DNA from: Clostridia bacterium
GTDB lineage: Bacteria; Bacillota; Clostridia; Christensenellales; UBA1242
Length of the DNA: 57,193 nucleotides
Assembly (NCBI GenBank): GCA_017467895.1
Contig: JAFUKB010000010.1
Location: 1 to 57,193 of the forward strand
Direction of reading: 5' to 3'
Below are positions 32,562 through 40,626 of the stretch, in pieces. Under the pieces are notes generated by a model, which had not been told where the DNA came from, searched no databases, and was given only the letters and a program-made list of their open reading frames with translations. Every line of letters starts with the position of its first letter. The first letter of the stretch is position 1. A program made the position numbers and the translations under genes.

Positions 32562-34280
32562 GTGAAAAAACCAATTAAAATAGTTGCATTTTTACTTATA
32601 GCATGTATGTCGTTTATGTTTGCGGGGTGTGATTTGTTTACCCTTAATGGTTCGGCGTACTATAATCAACCCGTTATAACTGCCACCTATGGCGACAACA
32701 GCAAAATTGAAGTCTCTAGAAAAGACTATTTAACCGCATTCAACAACTATGGTGCAAGTTTGATGTCTTCTTATGGCTATACAGAGGAGCAGGCAAAAGA
32801 AGCAACAGTTGATGCATTAATCAATCGCAAGATTTTGCTTAAAGAGGCAATGCGCGTTGCTCAAACTCCAGAGGGAGAAAGCGTAAAATTAACAGGCGAA
32901 GAAGTTAACGAACTTTATTATCAAACCTATTCGGCATTAATTTCTAACGCACGCGAATATGAAAGCGATATTAGAAAAGACTGGGACATGCCAGCCGAAG
33001 ACTCAATGGCGGAAGAATCAACAACTGCTTCTGTTGTTTATGAGGCTTATGAAAAACAAGCACGCCCTGTTTATGATTCAGAAAGTGGAACTTATAAAAT
33101 TAAATTGTTAGAAACTGATTCAACTCCAAATCGCAATATTTCTTTTGAAAACTATGATGAAATTTACAATGCATTCTTAGCAGAGACAAAAAACAACTCG
33201 TCAGACGCATTTGCTCGTGAGGAGTATAGAAGATATTTGGCATCACTTCAATCATCTCAAAAAATTCTTGGCACAAAATATAATGAAGAAGAATTAATTA
33301 GAGAAGAAATTGACCGCATTTATAAAAACTTAGAAGAGAACGAATATTTAACAAAATATCAAGAATATAAGCAAGATAATAACGGTTACTCTTATATTAC
33401 CGTTAGCCAAGTGCTAGAAAAATATAAGGCAATGATAAGTGCTTCAAAATTTGTTTATGAAAATGACCTTTCTGCATATGGAGAAGCAGTGCTTGGGGAT
33501 TTAAGCAAGGTTAACTATTTTGTAGATGACAATTATTTCTATGTTGCTCATATTTTAATAAAATTCGATGATGCACAACAAAAGGCATATAATGCACTTG
33601 CAACACAAAGCAATAACGGGCAGGGCTATGTTGTTTCGGCTGAGTATTATGAACAACAAAAATCAGCAATCTATTCTCAAATAAAAGCAAATGTAAGGGA
33701 CGGCGAAACAGGAGAGGTTACTTCTGAGCGTGCAGTTTTGGCAAGTGATGTTTTAAAAGAGGTTCAGGTTGCCCTTGCAAACGCTACAACTCAAGAACAA
33801 AAAGATATTGCTTTTAGAAATTTAATGTATAAATATAACGAAGATGACGGCATAATGAACGCTGCATACCCATATGTTATTGGCACAGAAAACAGCAAGA
33901 TGGTAGAAAGTTTTACCGACGCTTCAAGAGAACTTAACGAGTCGGGTGTTTATGGGAATGTGAGTGGCTTGGTTGAAAGCGAATATGGTGTGCATATCAT
34001 CTATTATATGGGACAATGCTCTAATCCTTTTGAGTTTGCTTCTGATGGAACACTAGAACTCCGCGCTGATTACACTATTGATAATGGTAATGGCGAAGTT
34101 AAAACAAGCGATGTTTTAAAACTTGACGAAACTTATTTGAATAATCTTAATAATAAAACCTTATTTGACCTTATTTATGAAGGCTTGGTGTCAGACAATT
34201 ATAGTCAATATGAAAAATTGAATCTTAACTCATTAAAAGAACAATATGATATTAATGTAATTGTTAATTCTGATATTTAA
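32562..34280 (+). CDS. PrsA-like parvulin foldase lipoprotein
   Basis: A 572-residue lipoprotein, started by GTG 32562 after TAGGAG. The signal peptide ends in the lipobox FAGC (Cys at about 23). An N-terminal chaperone-like helical region with YTEEQAKEATVDALINRKIL resembles SurA/PrsA N-domains. A parvulin peptidyl-prolyl isomerase region begins at about residue 325 (YFYVAHILIKFDDAQQ) and ends near 485 (ESEYGVHIIYYMG), a longer span than the usual 90 residues because of internal insertions. Such proteins help exported proteins fold at the outer face of the membrane. In this genome large secreted proteins such as the 40627 product may be among its clients (inference). A terminator follows. Confidence 0.85.
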   Translation: MKKPIKIVAFLLIACMSFMFAGCDLFTLNGSAYYNQPVITATYGDNSKIEVSRKDYLTAFNNYGASLMSSYGYTEEQAKEATVDALINRKILLKEAMRVAQTPEGESVKLTGEEVNELYYQTYSALISNAREYESDIRKDWDMPAEDSMAEESTTASVVYEAYEKQARPVYDSESGTYKIKLLETDSTPNRNISFENYDEIYNAFLAETKNNSSDAFAREEYRRYLASLQSSQKILGTKYNEEELIREEIDRIYKNLEENEYLTKYQEYKQDNNGYSYITVSQVLEKYKAMISASKFVYENDLSAYGEAVLGDLSKVNYFVDDNYFYVAHILIKFDDAQQKAYNALATQSNNGQGYVVSAEYYEQQKSAIYSQIKANVRDGETGEVTSERAVLASDVLKEVQVALANATTQEQKDIAFRNLMYKYNEDDGIMNAAYPYVIGTENSKMVESFTDASRELNESGVYGNVSGLVESEYGVHIIYYMGQCSNPFEFASDGTLELRADYTIDNGNGEVKTSDVLKLDETYLNNLNNKTLFDLIYEGLVSDNYSQYEKLNLNSLKEQYDINVIVNSDI

Positions 34281-34286
34281 AAAAAT

Positions 34287-34315
34287 AAAGGCTCTCTTTT
34301 AAGAGGGCTTTTTTT
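34287..34315 (+). terminator. Terminator of the foldase gene
   Basis: AAAGGCTCTCTT pairs with AAGAGGGCTTT (one bulged base), followed by more T residues. Confidence 0.88.
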
Positions 34316-34342
34316 AATGCTGATTAGTGCAACTATTTTTTC

Positions 34343-34371
34343 TTGCAAAATAAAAAAAAATGTGCTACACT
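34343..34371 (+). promoter_or_regulatory. Promoter of the flippase-like gene, near-leaderless
   Basis: TTGCAA (34343-34348), a 17-base spacer and TACACT (34366-34371). Standard spacing puts +1 at about 34378, three bases before ATG 34381. The longer frame from 34360 would begin upstream of this start point. Confidence 0.6.
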
Positions 34372-34380
34372 GACAAAAGC

Positions 34381-35715
34381 ATGGTTAAAAGGTCACTTCT
34401 TTTTAATAAATTAAAAAGATTTAAAAAAGGCTCTTGTGTTAAAGGGCAGTTTTTTTCTGACCAACATTTGTTAAAAAATCAACTTTCTTTTGAAGATATA
34501 ACGCATGAGGAAAATGCCGAGCAAGAAATTGCAAATCAACTTGGCGAGGCAAAGCAAGAAATTGCCAAACAAAAATCTAAAAAGAAAAAAATAACAAGCA
34601 TATTATTTTTTGCGTTAAATATTGTTGTTGTTGCTGTTATATTAATTCAACAACTTAGTCAGGGCGAAGTTGAGCCGTTTTCAAACATAATAGCCAGTGG
34701 GCTCTTTAAATGGCAATACATTCCTCTTATTGCTGTTGTGTTCGCTGCAACGGTTTTGTTAGATTCTTACCGTTCATATAAACTTATGAGGCAGGCAACA
34801 AAACAAAAACGCTTTGCCTTAAATTATAAAATGATTGCTGTTGGCAGATATTGGGACTGCATTACCCCAATGTCAACCGGTGGCGAGCCAAGCCAAGTGT
34901 TTTATTTGCACAAAAACGGAGTAGATGCAGGCACGGCACTGTTTATTCCTGTCGCTAGGTATGTAATTTTCCAAATTTCATGGATAATTGTATCATTATT
35001 TGCAACAATTTATGCATCAAAAGTTTATGGCGAGGCTGACCTTGTTTCTATTGTCTCTTATATTGGTTTTGGCATAAATTTTATTCTTATGGTTGGCATT
35101 TGGTTTTTGTCAGTCAGTAAAAAACTAGGCAAAATATTGGTTGCAAAAACTTTAAAACTGTTACAAAAAATGCGCATCATAAAGAATTATGAAAAGCAGT
35201 ATGAAAAAGTCATGAAAACAGTTTCAAACTTTCAGTCGGCAATGACAGTATACACCAAAAACCTAAAAGAGTTTATTTGGTTTATATTCTTGCAAGTGCT
35301 TCAGTTGTGTTTAAACTTCTTTATGCCATATTTAATTTATTTAACTTTGGGCGGAACGCCAGATGCTACCATGGCTGTAACTATTGGTGTATATACAATT
35401 TTAATTGACCTCGCGTCGGGCATAACTCCGCTTCCTGGAGGCACGGGCATGAGCGAAGTGTCGTTTACCATTGTTTTTGCGGACATTTTTCCTAATGGAA
35501 CGGTGTTCTGGGGGCTTTTATTCTGGCGTATTATGAGTTATTATGTTTACATTGCTCAAGGCTTGCTTGTTACTTCATATGATTATATTTGGGGAAATAA
35601 AAAATATGAATGGCAAAAACGCAAATGGGAACTTGAAGCGGAAAGCAATAAGTTTAAACTGGCGCAGATTAGAGGCTATAACAAACGCAGTCGTTCAAGA
35701 AAAATTAAAATTTAA
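34381..35715 (+). CDS. UPF0104/LPG-synthase-TM family flippase-like membrane protein
   Basis: I place the start at ATG 34381 (444 residues), because the in-frame ATG seven codons upstream lies inside the likely promoter. A hydrophilic, basic N-terminal segment of about 80 residues is followed by about seven membrane helices. Conserved family features are GRYWDCITPMSTGGEPSQVF and the loop ITPLPGGTGMSEVSF. Relatives include the MprF flippase half and archaeal AglD-like proteins, which move or act on polyprenyl or phospholipid-linked substrates. Here there is no attached soluble transferase domain; the C-terminus is a basic cytoplasmic tail. It has no clear Shine-Dalgarno, and a hairpin with overlapping roles follows. 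Confidence 0.85.
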   Translation: MVKRSLLFNKLKRFKKGSCVKGQFFSDQHLLKNQLSFEDITHEENAEQEIANQLGEAKQEIAKQKSKKKKITSILFFALNIVVVAVILIQQLSQGEVEPFSNIIASGLFKWQYIPLIAVVFAATVLLDSYRSYKLMRQATKQKRFALNYKMIAVGRYWDCITPMSTGGEPSQVFYLHKNGVDAGTALFIPVARYVIFQISWIIVSLFATIYASKVYGEADLVSIVSYIGFGINFILMVGIWFLSVSKKLGKILVAKTLKLLQKMRIIKNYEKQYEKVMKTVSNFQSAMTVYTKNLKEFIWFIFLQVLQLCLNFFMPYLIYLTLGGTPDATMAVTIGVYTILIDLASGITPLPGGTGMSEVSFTIVFADIFPNGTVFWGLLFWRIMSYYVYIAQGLLVTSYDYIWGNKKYEWQKRKWELEAESNKFKLAQIRGYNKRSRSRKIKI

Positions 35716-35755
35716 CAATTTAGTTCAAATATTTTTTGTTAATTGAATATAAAAT

Positions 35756-35788
35756 AAAACCTTGTCAAAAATTAATGACGAGGTTTTT
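35756..35788 (+). terminator. Hairpin that ends the flippase gene and holds the next gene's ribosome site
   Basis: AAAACCTTGTCA (35756-35767) pairs with TGACGAGGTTTT (35776-35787) with one mismatch, followed by T. The GAGG in the right arm is the only plausible Shine-Dalgarno for ATG 35791, so folding would both end transcription and block translation. Confidence 0.7.
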
Positions 35789-35790
35789 AT

Positions 35791-36294
35791 ATGGCAAAAA
35801 AAAGAAAAGCACTTGTGGTTACGCTTGTTTCTGTAATAGTAATTTTGTCGCTTGCTCTTGGTGCAAGCATAACATATAATTTTATTGGTGGGTTTTATCG
35901 TAGCAGGGTAGAGCGCTATAATACAGTCTTGGGTGAGGATTTGCTTATTAATATAGATAAGGAGGGGTCTTATTGTGTTGCATGTAATTTTAGCGGAACT
36001 GTTTTGCTTGGAGTTGACATAGGTCAAAATGTATATATTAAAGTTGGAGATATATCATCGCCACTCAATTTGCGCGCAAAGGCATTTGTGTCTGGCAACA
36101 CTCAAAAAAATTGTGATATGTTCGGTTTTACAAATTGGTTGGTTGACGAAAATGATTCATATATATATTTCAATCAAACTGTTGATTCAAATGAACAAAT
36201 AGGCATGTGTAAATATGTTAGACTGAATCAAAACCTAAAACTTGAAAGCAACCTGGATTATATATTAATTATTGTTGTTGAGGCATATGCATAG
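35791..36294 (+). CDS. Small exported or membrane-anchored protein
   Basis: A 167-residue protein with a basic start (MAKKRKALVV) and a single hydrophobic segment to about residue 35, then a soluble extracytoplasmic part with beta-strand character (LLINIDKEGSYCVACNFSGT, VLLGVDIGQNVYIKVG). It has four Cys that could form disulfides. No family is recognised; it loosely recalls the TasA-type shell proteins encoded nearby, but no shared motif proves this. It is convergent with the polysaccharide deacetylase gene, with 10 bases between the stops. Confidence 0.72.
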   Translation: MAKKRKALVVTLVSVIVILSLALGASITYNFIGGFYRSRVERYNTVLGEDLLINIDKEGSYCVACNFSGTVLLGVDIGQNVYIKVGDISSPLNLRAKAFVSGNTQKNCDMFGFTNWLVDENDSYIYFNQTVDSNEQIGMCKYVRLNQNLKLESNLDYILIIVVEAYA

Positions 36295-36304
36295 TTTCTA
36301 ATAC

Positions 36305-37396
36305 TTAATTTTTTGGTCTTGCAGAATCTAACACGCTAAGGGGATTAAAAAGTGAATGTAATTCTGGGCGGTTGGCACCAAGAGTTCTTCCGTCAACGCA
36401 TTTTCTATCCATAAATAAAACCTTGTGGTTTTTGCTTGGCAAGTGGTTGTAAAAAGTTTTCATGCCCACGCCACAAAAAAGTGAAAAACCTGCCTGTTGT
36501 AATATTTTGTGTTTTTTGCATATTTCTCCATTGCTGAACACGCACCATTCGCCATAAGGATAAACATATATTTTTGTTTTTCCTACAATGGGCTCAACTT
36601 CTGCTTGCCATAACTCTACTTCTTTTAAAAATTTTTCGTCAGATATTTTATTCATGTGATAGTGTCCATAACTGTGGCTGGCAAATTGCCAGCCGTTTTG
36701 TTTTAATTTGTTTACAACTTCCTGTGCTTGCTTAGTTTCTTCTTGTCGATTTAAAGTGTTTGTGTGGCTTGTTCTATAACCCAAGATTCCATCATAGCCG
36801 GTTAAATTGATTAGACCTTTTGCACCATTAATAGAAAAATCTGGGTGTTTTTTAATAAAATTTTCTAAAATTGGAATAAATTCCAAATCGTATCTAATAT
36901 CTTGTTGGTTTTTATATTTTGTAGACGAGGCAAGATTTCCGTTTTCGTCTAAAATTATTTTATCAACCATGCCCAACCCTATTTTTTTACTATCATAATT
37001 TACATCGTCAAAACTAAATATTAATGGTTTTTTACCTTTGGGCACTTTTATCTTACATTTGCTTGCAATTCCATTTTCATCAATCTTAAAGCATGAATTA
37101 ATGTCAACAAGTGCATAATTGTTTTTATATAATTCGTTTAATATTAAAATAAATTCTTTTGATGTTATGCAATCGGTTAAATAATTTTTGCTCATGTGGG
37201 TTTTGCTTTCAAATGCTAAATCGGAGTAGGCAATTAAACAGTGCGTAAAAATATGTTCAACATTGCTTGTGTAATAATATTGACTTTCTGCAAAAACATT
37301 TTTGCAATTAAAAAAACAACTAAAAAGCGTAAAAAAAATTAAAAAACTGGCTAAAATGCATGAAATTTTTATATTTTTTAAACAATTTTTTTTCAT
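36305..37396 (-). CDS. Polysaccharide deacetylase (NodB fold), membrane-anchored
   Basis: I choose ATG 37396 (363 residues), which begins MKKNCLKN followed by a signal/anchor segment (about 8-30); an in-frame TTG 39 bases upstream is possible. Neither has a good Shine-Dalgarno. The NodB-type carbohydrate esterase 4 motifs are visible: PLIFSFDDVNYD (metal Asp and catalytic base; the usual TFDDG is changed to SFDDV), SHSYGHYH (metal His pair) and YVYPYGEW. These enzymes remove acetyl groups from peptidoglycan, chitin-like or other polysaccharides on the outside of the cell. Sequence after the first motif is longer than in minimal domains. It is divergent from the dehydrogenase-like gene. Confidence 0.85.
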   Translation of the reverse strand: MKKNCLKNIKISCILASFLIFFTLFSCFFNCKNVFAESQYYYTSNVEHIFTHCLIAYSDLAFESKTHMSKNYLTDCITSKEFILILNELYKNNYALVDINSCFKIDENGIASKCKIKVPKGKKPLIFSFDDVNYDSKKIGLGMVDKIILDENGNLASSTKYKNQQDIRYDLEFIPILENFIKKHPDFSINGAKGLINLTGYDGILGYRTSHTNTLNRQEETKQAQEVVNKLKQNGWQFASHSYGHYHMNKISDEKFLKEVELWQAEVEPIVGKTKIYVYPYGEWCVFSNGEICKKHKILQQAGFSLFCGVGMKTFYNHLPSKNHKVLFMDRKCVDGRTLGANRPELHSLFNPLSVLDSARPKN

Positions 37397-37509
37397 ATAA
37401 ATATATTGTGCAATATTCAAAAAACAATACGACAAAATAATGTATAAAATTTCAAAAGCACCTAAAATATTAATAATAATTTTTGATAAACTTGTCGTGG
37501 AGTAAAATT

Positions 37510-38715
37510 ATGGAGATAGAAAATTCATATTATAAAAAAATAATATATAAGAAGAATGCCTTTGAAGATATAAAAACATATATAAAACTTAATTTTTCAG
37601 GAAAAAATATTTTGCTGGTTTCCAGCAAAAGTGTTCCCGCCGAAAATGTGACATGTTTGTTAAATAGTCTGTTTTGTGGGAGTGAGAATGTTAGCCATTT
37701 TGTTTCAAGGCAAAATTTTTCACAACTAGAATTGGATTTGCTGAAAGATAAAATATGTTCAGGTCAATATAATTTGCTGGTGTCATTTGGTGGTGGAAGA
37801 CTGTGTGATACTGTTAAATACTTTGCAAATGCTTTTGGAATTCCATATATTGTATGTCCAACAACAGCAACAAGTTTGGCTTATTTTTCTAATTATTGTA
37901 TTAATCCGTATGATTCAAGCAAGAGTTTTTATGCGCAAATGCCTAAAAAAATTTTTATTCAAGAACAAATTATTAAAAATTCTAATTGCTATTTTAATAT
38001 TGCGGGATTGTGCTTTTTGCATGCTTTAAGAGCGGTGTATGTTGAGGGGGTTATTAGCGACCATGAAAAAGAAAGATATGTTTTTATGGGGCTAGAAAAA
38101 ACATTTAACAAACTTGATAATGAACAAACAAATGTGCTCATTTGCGGTGAAGACTCAAATCTTGTTTTAATGGACTTGTTTATTGATTTTGGATTTTTTA
38201 TTGGGCTTTTAAATAAAGAAGATTACTATTTGTATAATATGTATTGCGTTTATGAAAGAATAAATCAAAATAATTTTACGAACCAACTATCTGGTAAAAA
38301 AATGTTGTTGTGTGCAAAAACATTGCTTTATGCTTGGAAAAAATTTATTGAAATAAATTCTGCAAAATCCTTGGAGAAAAACAACTATAAAAAAGTTGCT
38401 TTAATTTTAAAAAATTATAATATTTCTTATAAAAAATTAAAAAATAATGCATATTTTAATAATTTTTCCTTAAAAATAGCCACAAAGAGGAATTTTTTTG
38501 CTAATAAAGAAAATTATTATAAATTAATTAATTTACATTTATTAAAGATAAAAGAGTTTAGTCAAAAAGTCCGCTCGGTTTATAAAAAAGGCATAGAGAT
38601 TACTGATAGTGATACCAATATATTTTTTTCTTTGGCGGTTGCTCCGTATTTGTATGAAGGTAATGCAATGACTGACATGCTGGCAGGTTCGGGAATGTTG
38701 AATGCATTTTTGTGA
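37510..38715 (+). CDS. Glycerol-1-phosphate dehydrogenase-like protein, probably degenerate
   Basis: The start at ATG 37510 (401 residues) is supported by GTGGAG upstream; the frame opens nine codons earlier at a TTG. The N-terminal half matches the iron-dependent alcohol dehydrogenase/glycerol-1-phosphate dehydrogenase fold: NLLVSFGGGRLCDTVKYFAN (dinucleotide-binding GGG-x3-D-x2-K) and YIVCPTTATS. The C-terminal half is where family members carry metal-binding His residues, typically in an HGE context. Here that region reads FGFFIGLLNKEDYYLYNMYC, with no His. The chain is also rich in Asn, Lys and Phe. It may be a pseudo-enzyme with a cofactor-binding or structural role. It is divergently placed to the deacetylase gene. 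Confidence 0.7.
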   Translation: MEIENSYYKKIIYKKNAFEDIKTYIKLNFSGKNILLVSSKSVPAENVTCLLNSLFCGSENVSHFVSRQNFSQLELDLLKDKICSGQYNLLVSFGGGRLCDTVKYFANAFGIPYIVCPTTATSLAYFSNYCINPYDSSKSFYAQMPKKIFIQEQIIKNSNCYFNIAGLCFLHALRAVYVEGVISDHEKERYVFMGLEKTFNKLDNEQTNVLICGEDSNLVLMDLFIDFGFFIGLLNKEDYYLYNMYCVYERINQNNFTNQLSGKKMLLCAKTLLYAWKKFIEINSAKSLEKNNYKKVALILKNYNISYKKLKNNAYFNNFSLKIATKRNFFANKENYYKLINLHLLKIKEFSQKVRSVYKKGIEITDSDTNIFFSLAVAPYLYEGNAMTDMLAGSGMLNAFL

Positions 38716-38787
38716 TAATTGTTGGGCGCTAATTTTTATAACTTTAAATTTTTGTATATTAAGTAAAAAACTGGCAATAAACTTTTT

Positions 38788-39258
38788 ATGAAGAAATTGT
38801 TGGTTTTTTTATTTATTGTTTTATTATTGTGTGGAATGAACTTAAGCGCTGTGCAAAATCTTACAATTAATGAACTTTTTCCTAATGCAAGTGTTGAGGT
38901 TTTTATGGCTGAAAAAACAGACCTAAATTATCTAAACAAAATAGATAATGGGCTGGGGGAGATTATATTTTGTGATGTTAATGATTTAAACTACATATTA
39001 AAAAATTATAATAATGTTGCTGGTTTAACGCTTAAAATTAATAAAAATGTAATAAGCAAAACCGACCTTTTAGGCAAACTGTGTATTGAGCAAAAGAGTG
39101 AAGAAAATTTTGGAATTTATGGTTGGTCTAGGGTTGTTGCTTGTTTGAATGGCGGGCGCTTTTGCGTAAATTTGAGCAAAAATAAGTGTAATTTTCAGTT
39201 ATTTGAAGATAAAAACATATATTTTTTAGGTTTTCCTTTAATTTTGGGTAGTTATTAA
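38788..39258 (+). CDS. Secreted protein of unknown function
   Basis: A 156-residue protein with a classic signal peptide (KKLLVFLFIVLLLCGMNLSA, cleavage after about residue 20) and a compact mixed alpha/beta domain with four Cys. No family is recognised with confidence. Its position two genes before acpP and directly before the SpoIIQ-like gene, together with its size, recalls small exported proteins of sporulation clusters, but that is a weak positional argument. No strong ribosome site is visible before ATG 38788. Confidence 0.7.
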   Translation: MKKLLVFLFIVLLLCGMNLSAVQNLTINELFPNASVEVFMAEKTDLNYLNKIDNGLGEIIFCDVNDLNYILKNYNNVAGLTLKINKNVISKTDLLGKLCIEQKSEENFGIYGWSRVVACLNGGRFCVNLSKNKCNFQLFEDKNIYFLGFPLILGSY

Positions 39259-39307
39259 TGTTTAAAATATCAACTTCTGTCAATAATCCTAGGCGGAGGT
39301 AAAAAAG

Positions 39308-39868
39308 ATGTTTAAAAAATTTATGAGGAAATATGGTTATTACATGGTTGCCATTGCACTTATTTTGGTGGTTGGGATTACGGCAGGACTTACAGGTAAT
39401 GACAATGAAACAAAGCCGGAAATTAGCACTCCAACTGGAAGTACTGCCATTGAAATGGTTTGCCCAATGAATTCTCCCGAGGTTTTAAAATGGTATAGTG
39501 ACACCGACTTGTTTTATAATTCAACATTAAAACAGTGGGAAAGCCATAAGGCAGTTGACCTTTCATCAAGTGTAAACGCTGATGTGTATGCGGTACTAGA
39601 TGGAACTGTTACCGATTGCTCGTATTCATATGAACATGGTTATTGTATAACAGTTTCGCACTCAGACGGTCTTGCAACAACATATTGTTCGCTGGCACAA
39701 GCGACCAACATTAAAGAAGGCGATGAGGTTAAAAAAGGGCAAAAGATTGGCGAAGCCTCAAACACTGCTTCGAATGAAAGCCTTGAAGGTAACCACTTGC
39801 ATTTTTCGGTAAGTTTAAATGGCAAAAGTGTAGACCCATCAAATTATATTACTTTTGAAAATAAATAA
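39308..39868 (+). CDS. M23 (LytM) peptidase, SpoIIQ-like
   Basis: A 186-residue protein. One membrane helix (about 10-29) is followed by a short linker and a LytM-type domain. The zinc-site motifs are intact: SHKAVDLSS (HxxxD) and NHLHFSV (HxH), so it may be an active endopeptidase, as in clostridial SpoIIQ and unlike Bacillus subtilis SpoIIQ. YAVLDGTV and TNIKEGDEVKKGQKIG are typical of the fold. SpoIIQ sits in the forespore membrane and binds SpoIIIAH across the intermembrane space; a general cell-wall hydrolase role is also possible. A very strong GGCGGAGGT ribosome site precedes the ATG. Confidence 0.82.
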   Translation: MFKKFMRKYGYYMVAIALILVVGITAGLTGNDNETKPEISTPTGSTAIEMVCPMNSPEVLKWYSDTDLFYNSTLKQWESHKAVDLSSSVNADVYAVLDGTVTDCSYSYEHGYCITVSHSDGLATTYCSLAQATNIKEGDEVKKGQKIGEASNTASNESLEGNHLHFSVSLNGKSVDPSNYITFENK

Positions 39869-39950
39869 TGTTGTTTTAAAATCAAATTTGCTTTACAAAT
39901 TGATAAAATCGTGATATCATATAATTCGTACCATGTATTGGAGGAAAGTT

Positions 39951-40181
39951 ATGACTATCGATAAAGTTAAAAAATTGATTTCAAATCAGTTGAATGTTGC
40001 TGAGGGCAAAATTACTGAATCGTCTCGTCTTGTGGAAGATTTGGGTGCAGACTCTCTTGACACCGTTGAACTTTTAATGGCTTTTGAAGAAGAATTTGGT
40101 ATTAGCATTCCAGATGAAGAAGCCATGAAAATGAAAACAATTAAAGATATTGTTGATTTAATTGACGCAAAAAATGCTTAG
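39951..40181 (+). CDS. acpP: Acyl carrier protein
   Basis: A 76-residue acidic helical carrier of the growing chain in fatty acid synthesis. The 4'-phosphopantetheine attachment Ser is in DLGADSLDTVELLMAFEEEF. I place the start at ATG 39951, after GGAGGAAAGTT, rather than the in-frame ATG at 39933. The usual plsX, fabD and fabG neighbours are absent; it stands alone, followed by a terminator. Confidence 0.96.
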   Translation: MTIDKVKKLISNQLNVAEGKITESSRLVEDLGADSLDTVELLMAFEEEFGISIPDEEAMKMKTIKDIVDLIDAKNA

Positions 40182-40260
40182 TTTTGTTTGCAAAATTATG
40201 TCATGGTGTGTTTGTATTAACAACGATTTTGTTTCAAGTTTTTAATTTCTTGAAATTTGA

Positions 40261-40288
40261 AAAACCACAATATGTTTGTGGTTTTTTT
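40261..40288 (+). terminator. Terminator of acpP
   Basis: AAAACCACAA (40261-40270) pairs with TTGTGGTTTT (40276-40285), loop TATGT, then further T residues. Confidence 0.88.
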
Positions 40289-40521
40289 AATTTATTTGTT
40301 TAAAATCAAAATAAAAAATATTTTAAATGTTTTTTAAAAAAAAGCAAAAAAAACAATTAAAAAACTAATTTTTTTATTAAAAACTTTATGTATTTTTGCT
40401 ATTTTAATAATTTTTTAACAAAATTGATTTGCTTAATCTGTCAAAGATTTGGCAATTTTTTTTGTTTGTTTACATTTTTTAAAAAAATAAAAAGATTTGT
40501 CGAAATTGGGCGGGAATATAA
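40289..40521. other. Very AT-rich intergenic region before the giant gene
   Basis: The acpP-to-giant-gene gap is 445 bases. This part consists almost entirely of A and T runs, with no ORF, RNA or clear operator. It may act as an UP-element-like curved DNA region for the promoter that follows. Confidence 0.5.
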
Positions 40522-40550
40522 TTGACTTTTTGAGTCGTGTAATATATTAT
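40522..40550 (+). promoter_or_regulatory. Promoter of the giant lipoprotein gene
   Basis: TTGACT (40522-40527), a 17-base spacer and TATTAT (40545-40550), one of the best promoter matches in the window. The leader to ATG 40627 is about 70 bases, with TTAGGAG as ribosome site. Confidence 0.78.
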
Positions 40551-40626
40551 ATAAATATATTAAATTTATTAACTAAACGCGCAAATATTTAATTATTATT
40601 TGCTAAAAATACTTTAGGAGAAATTT

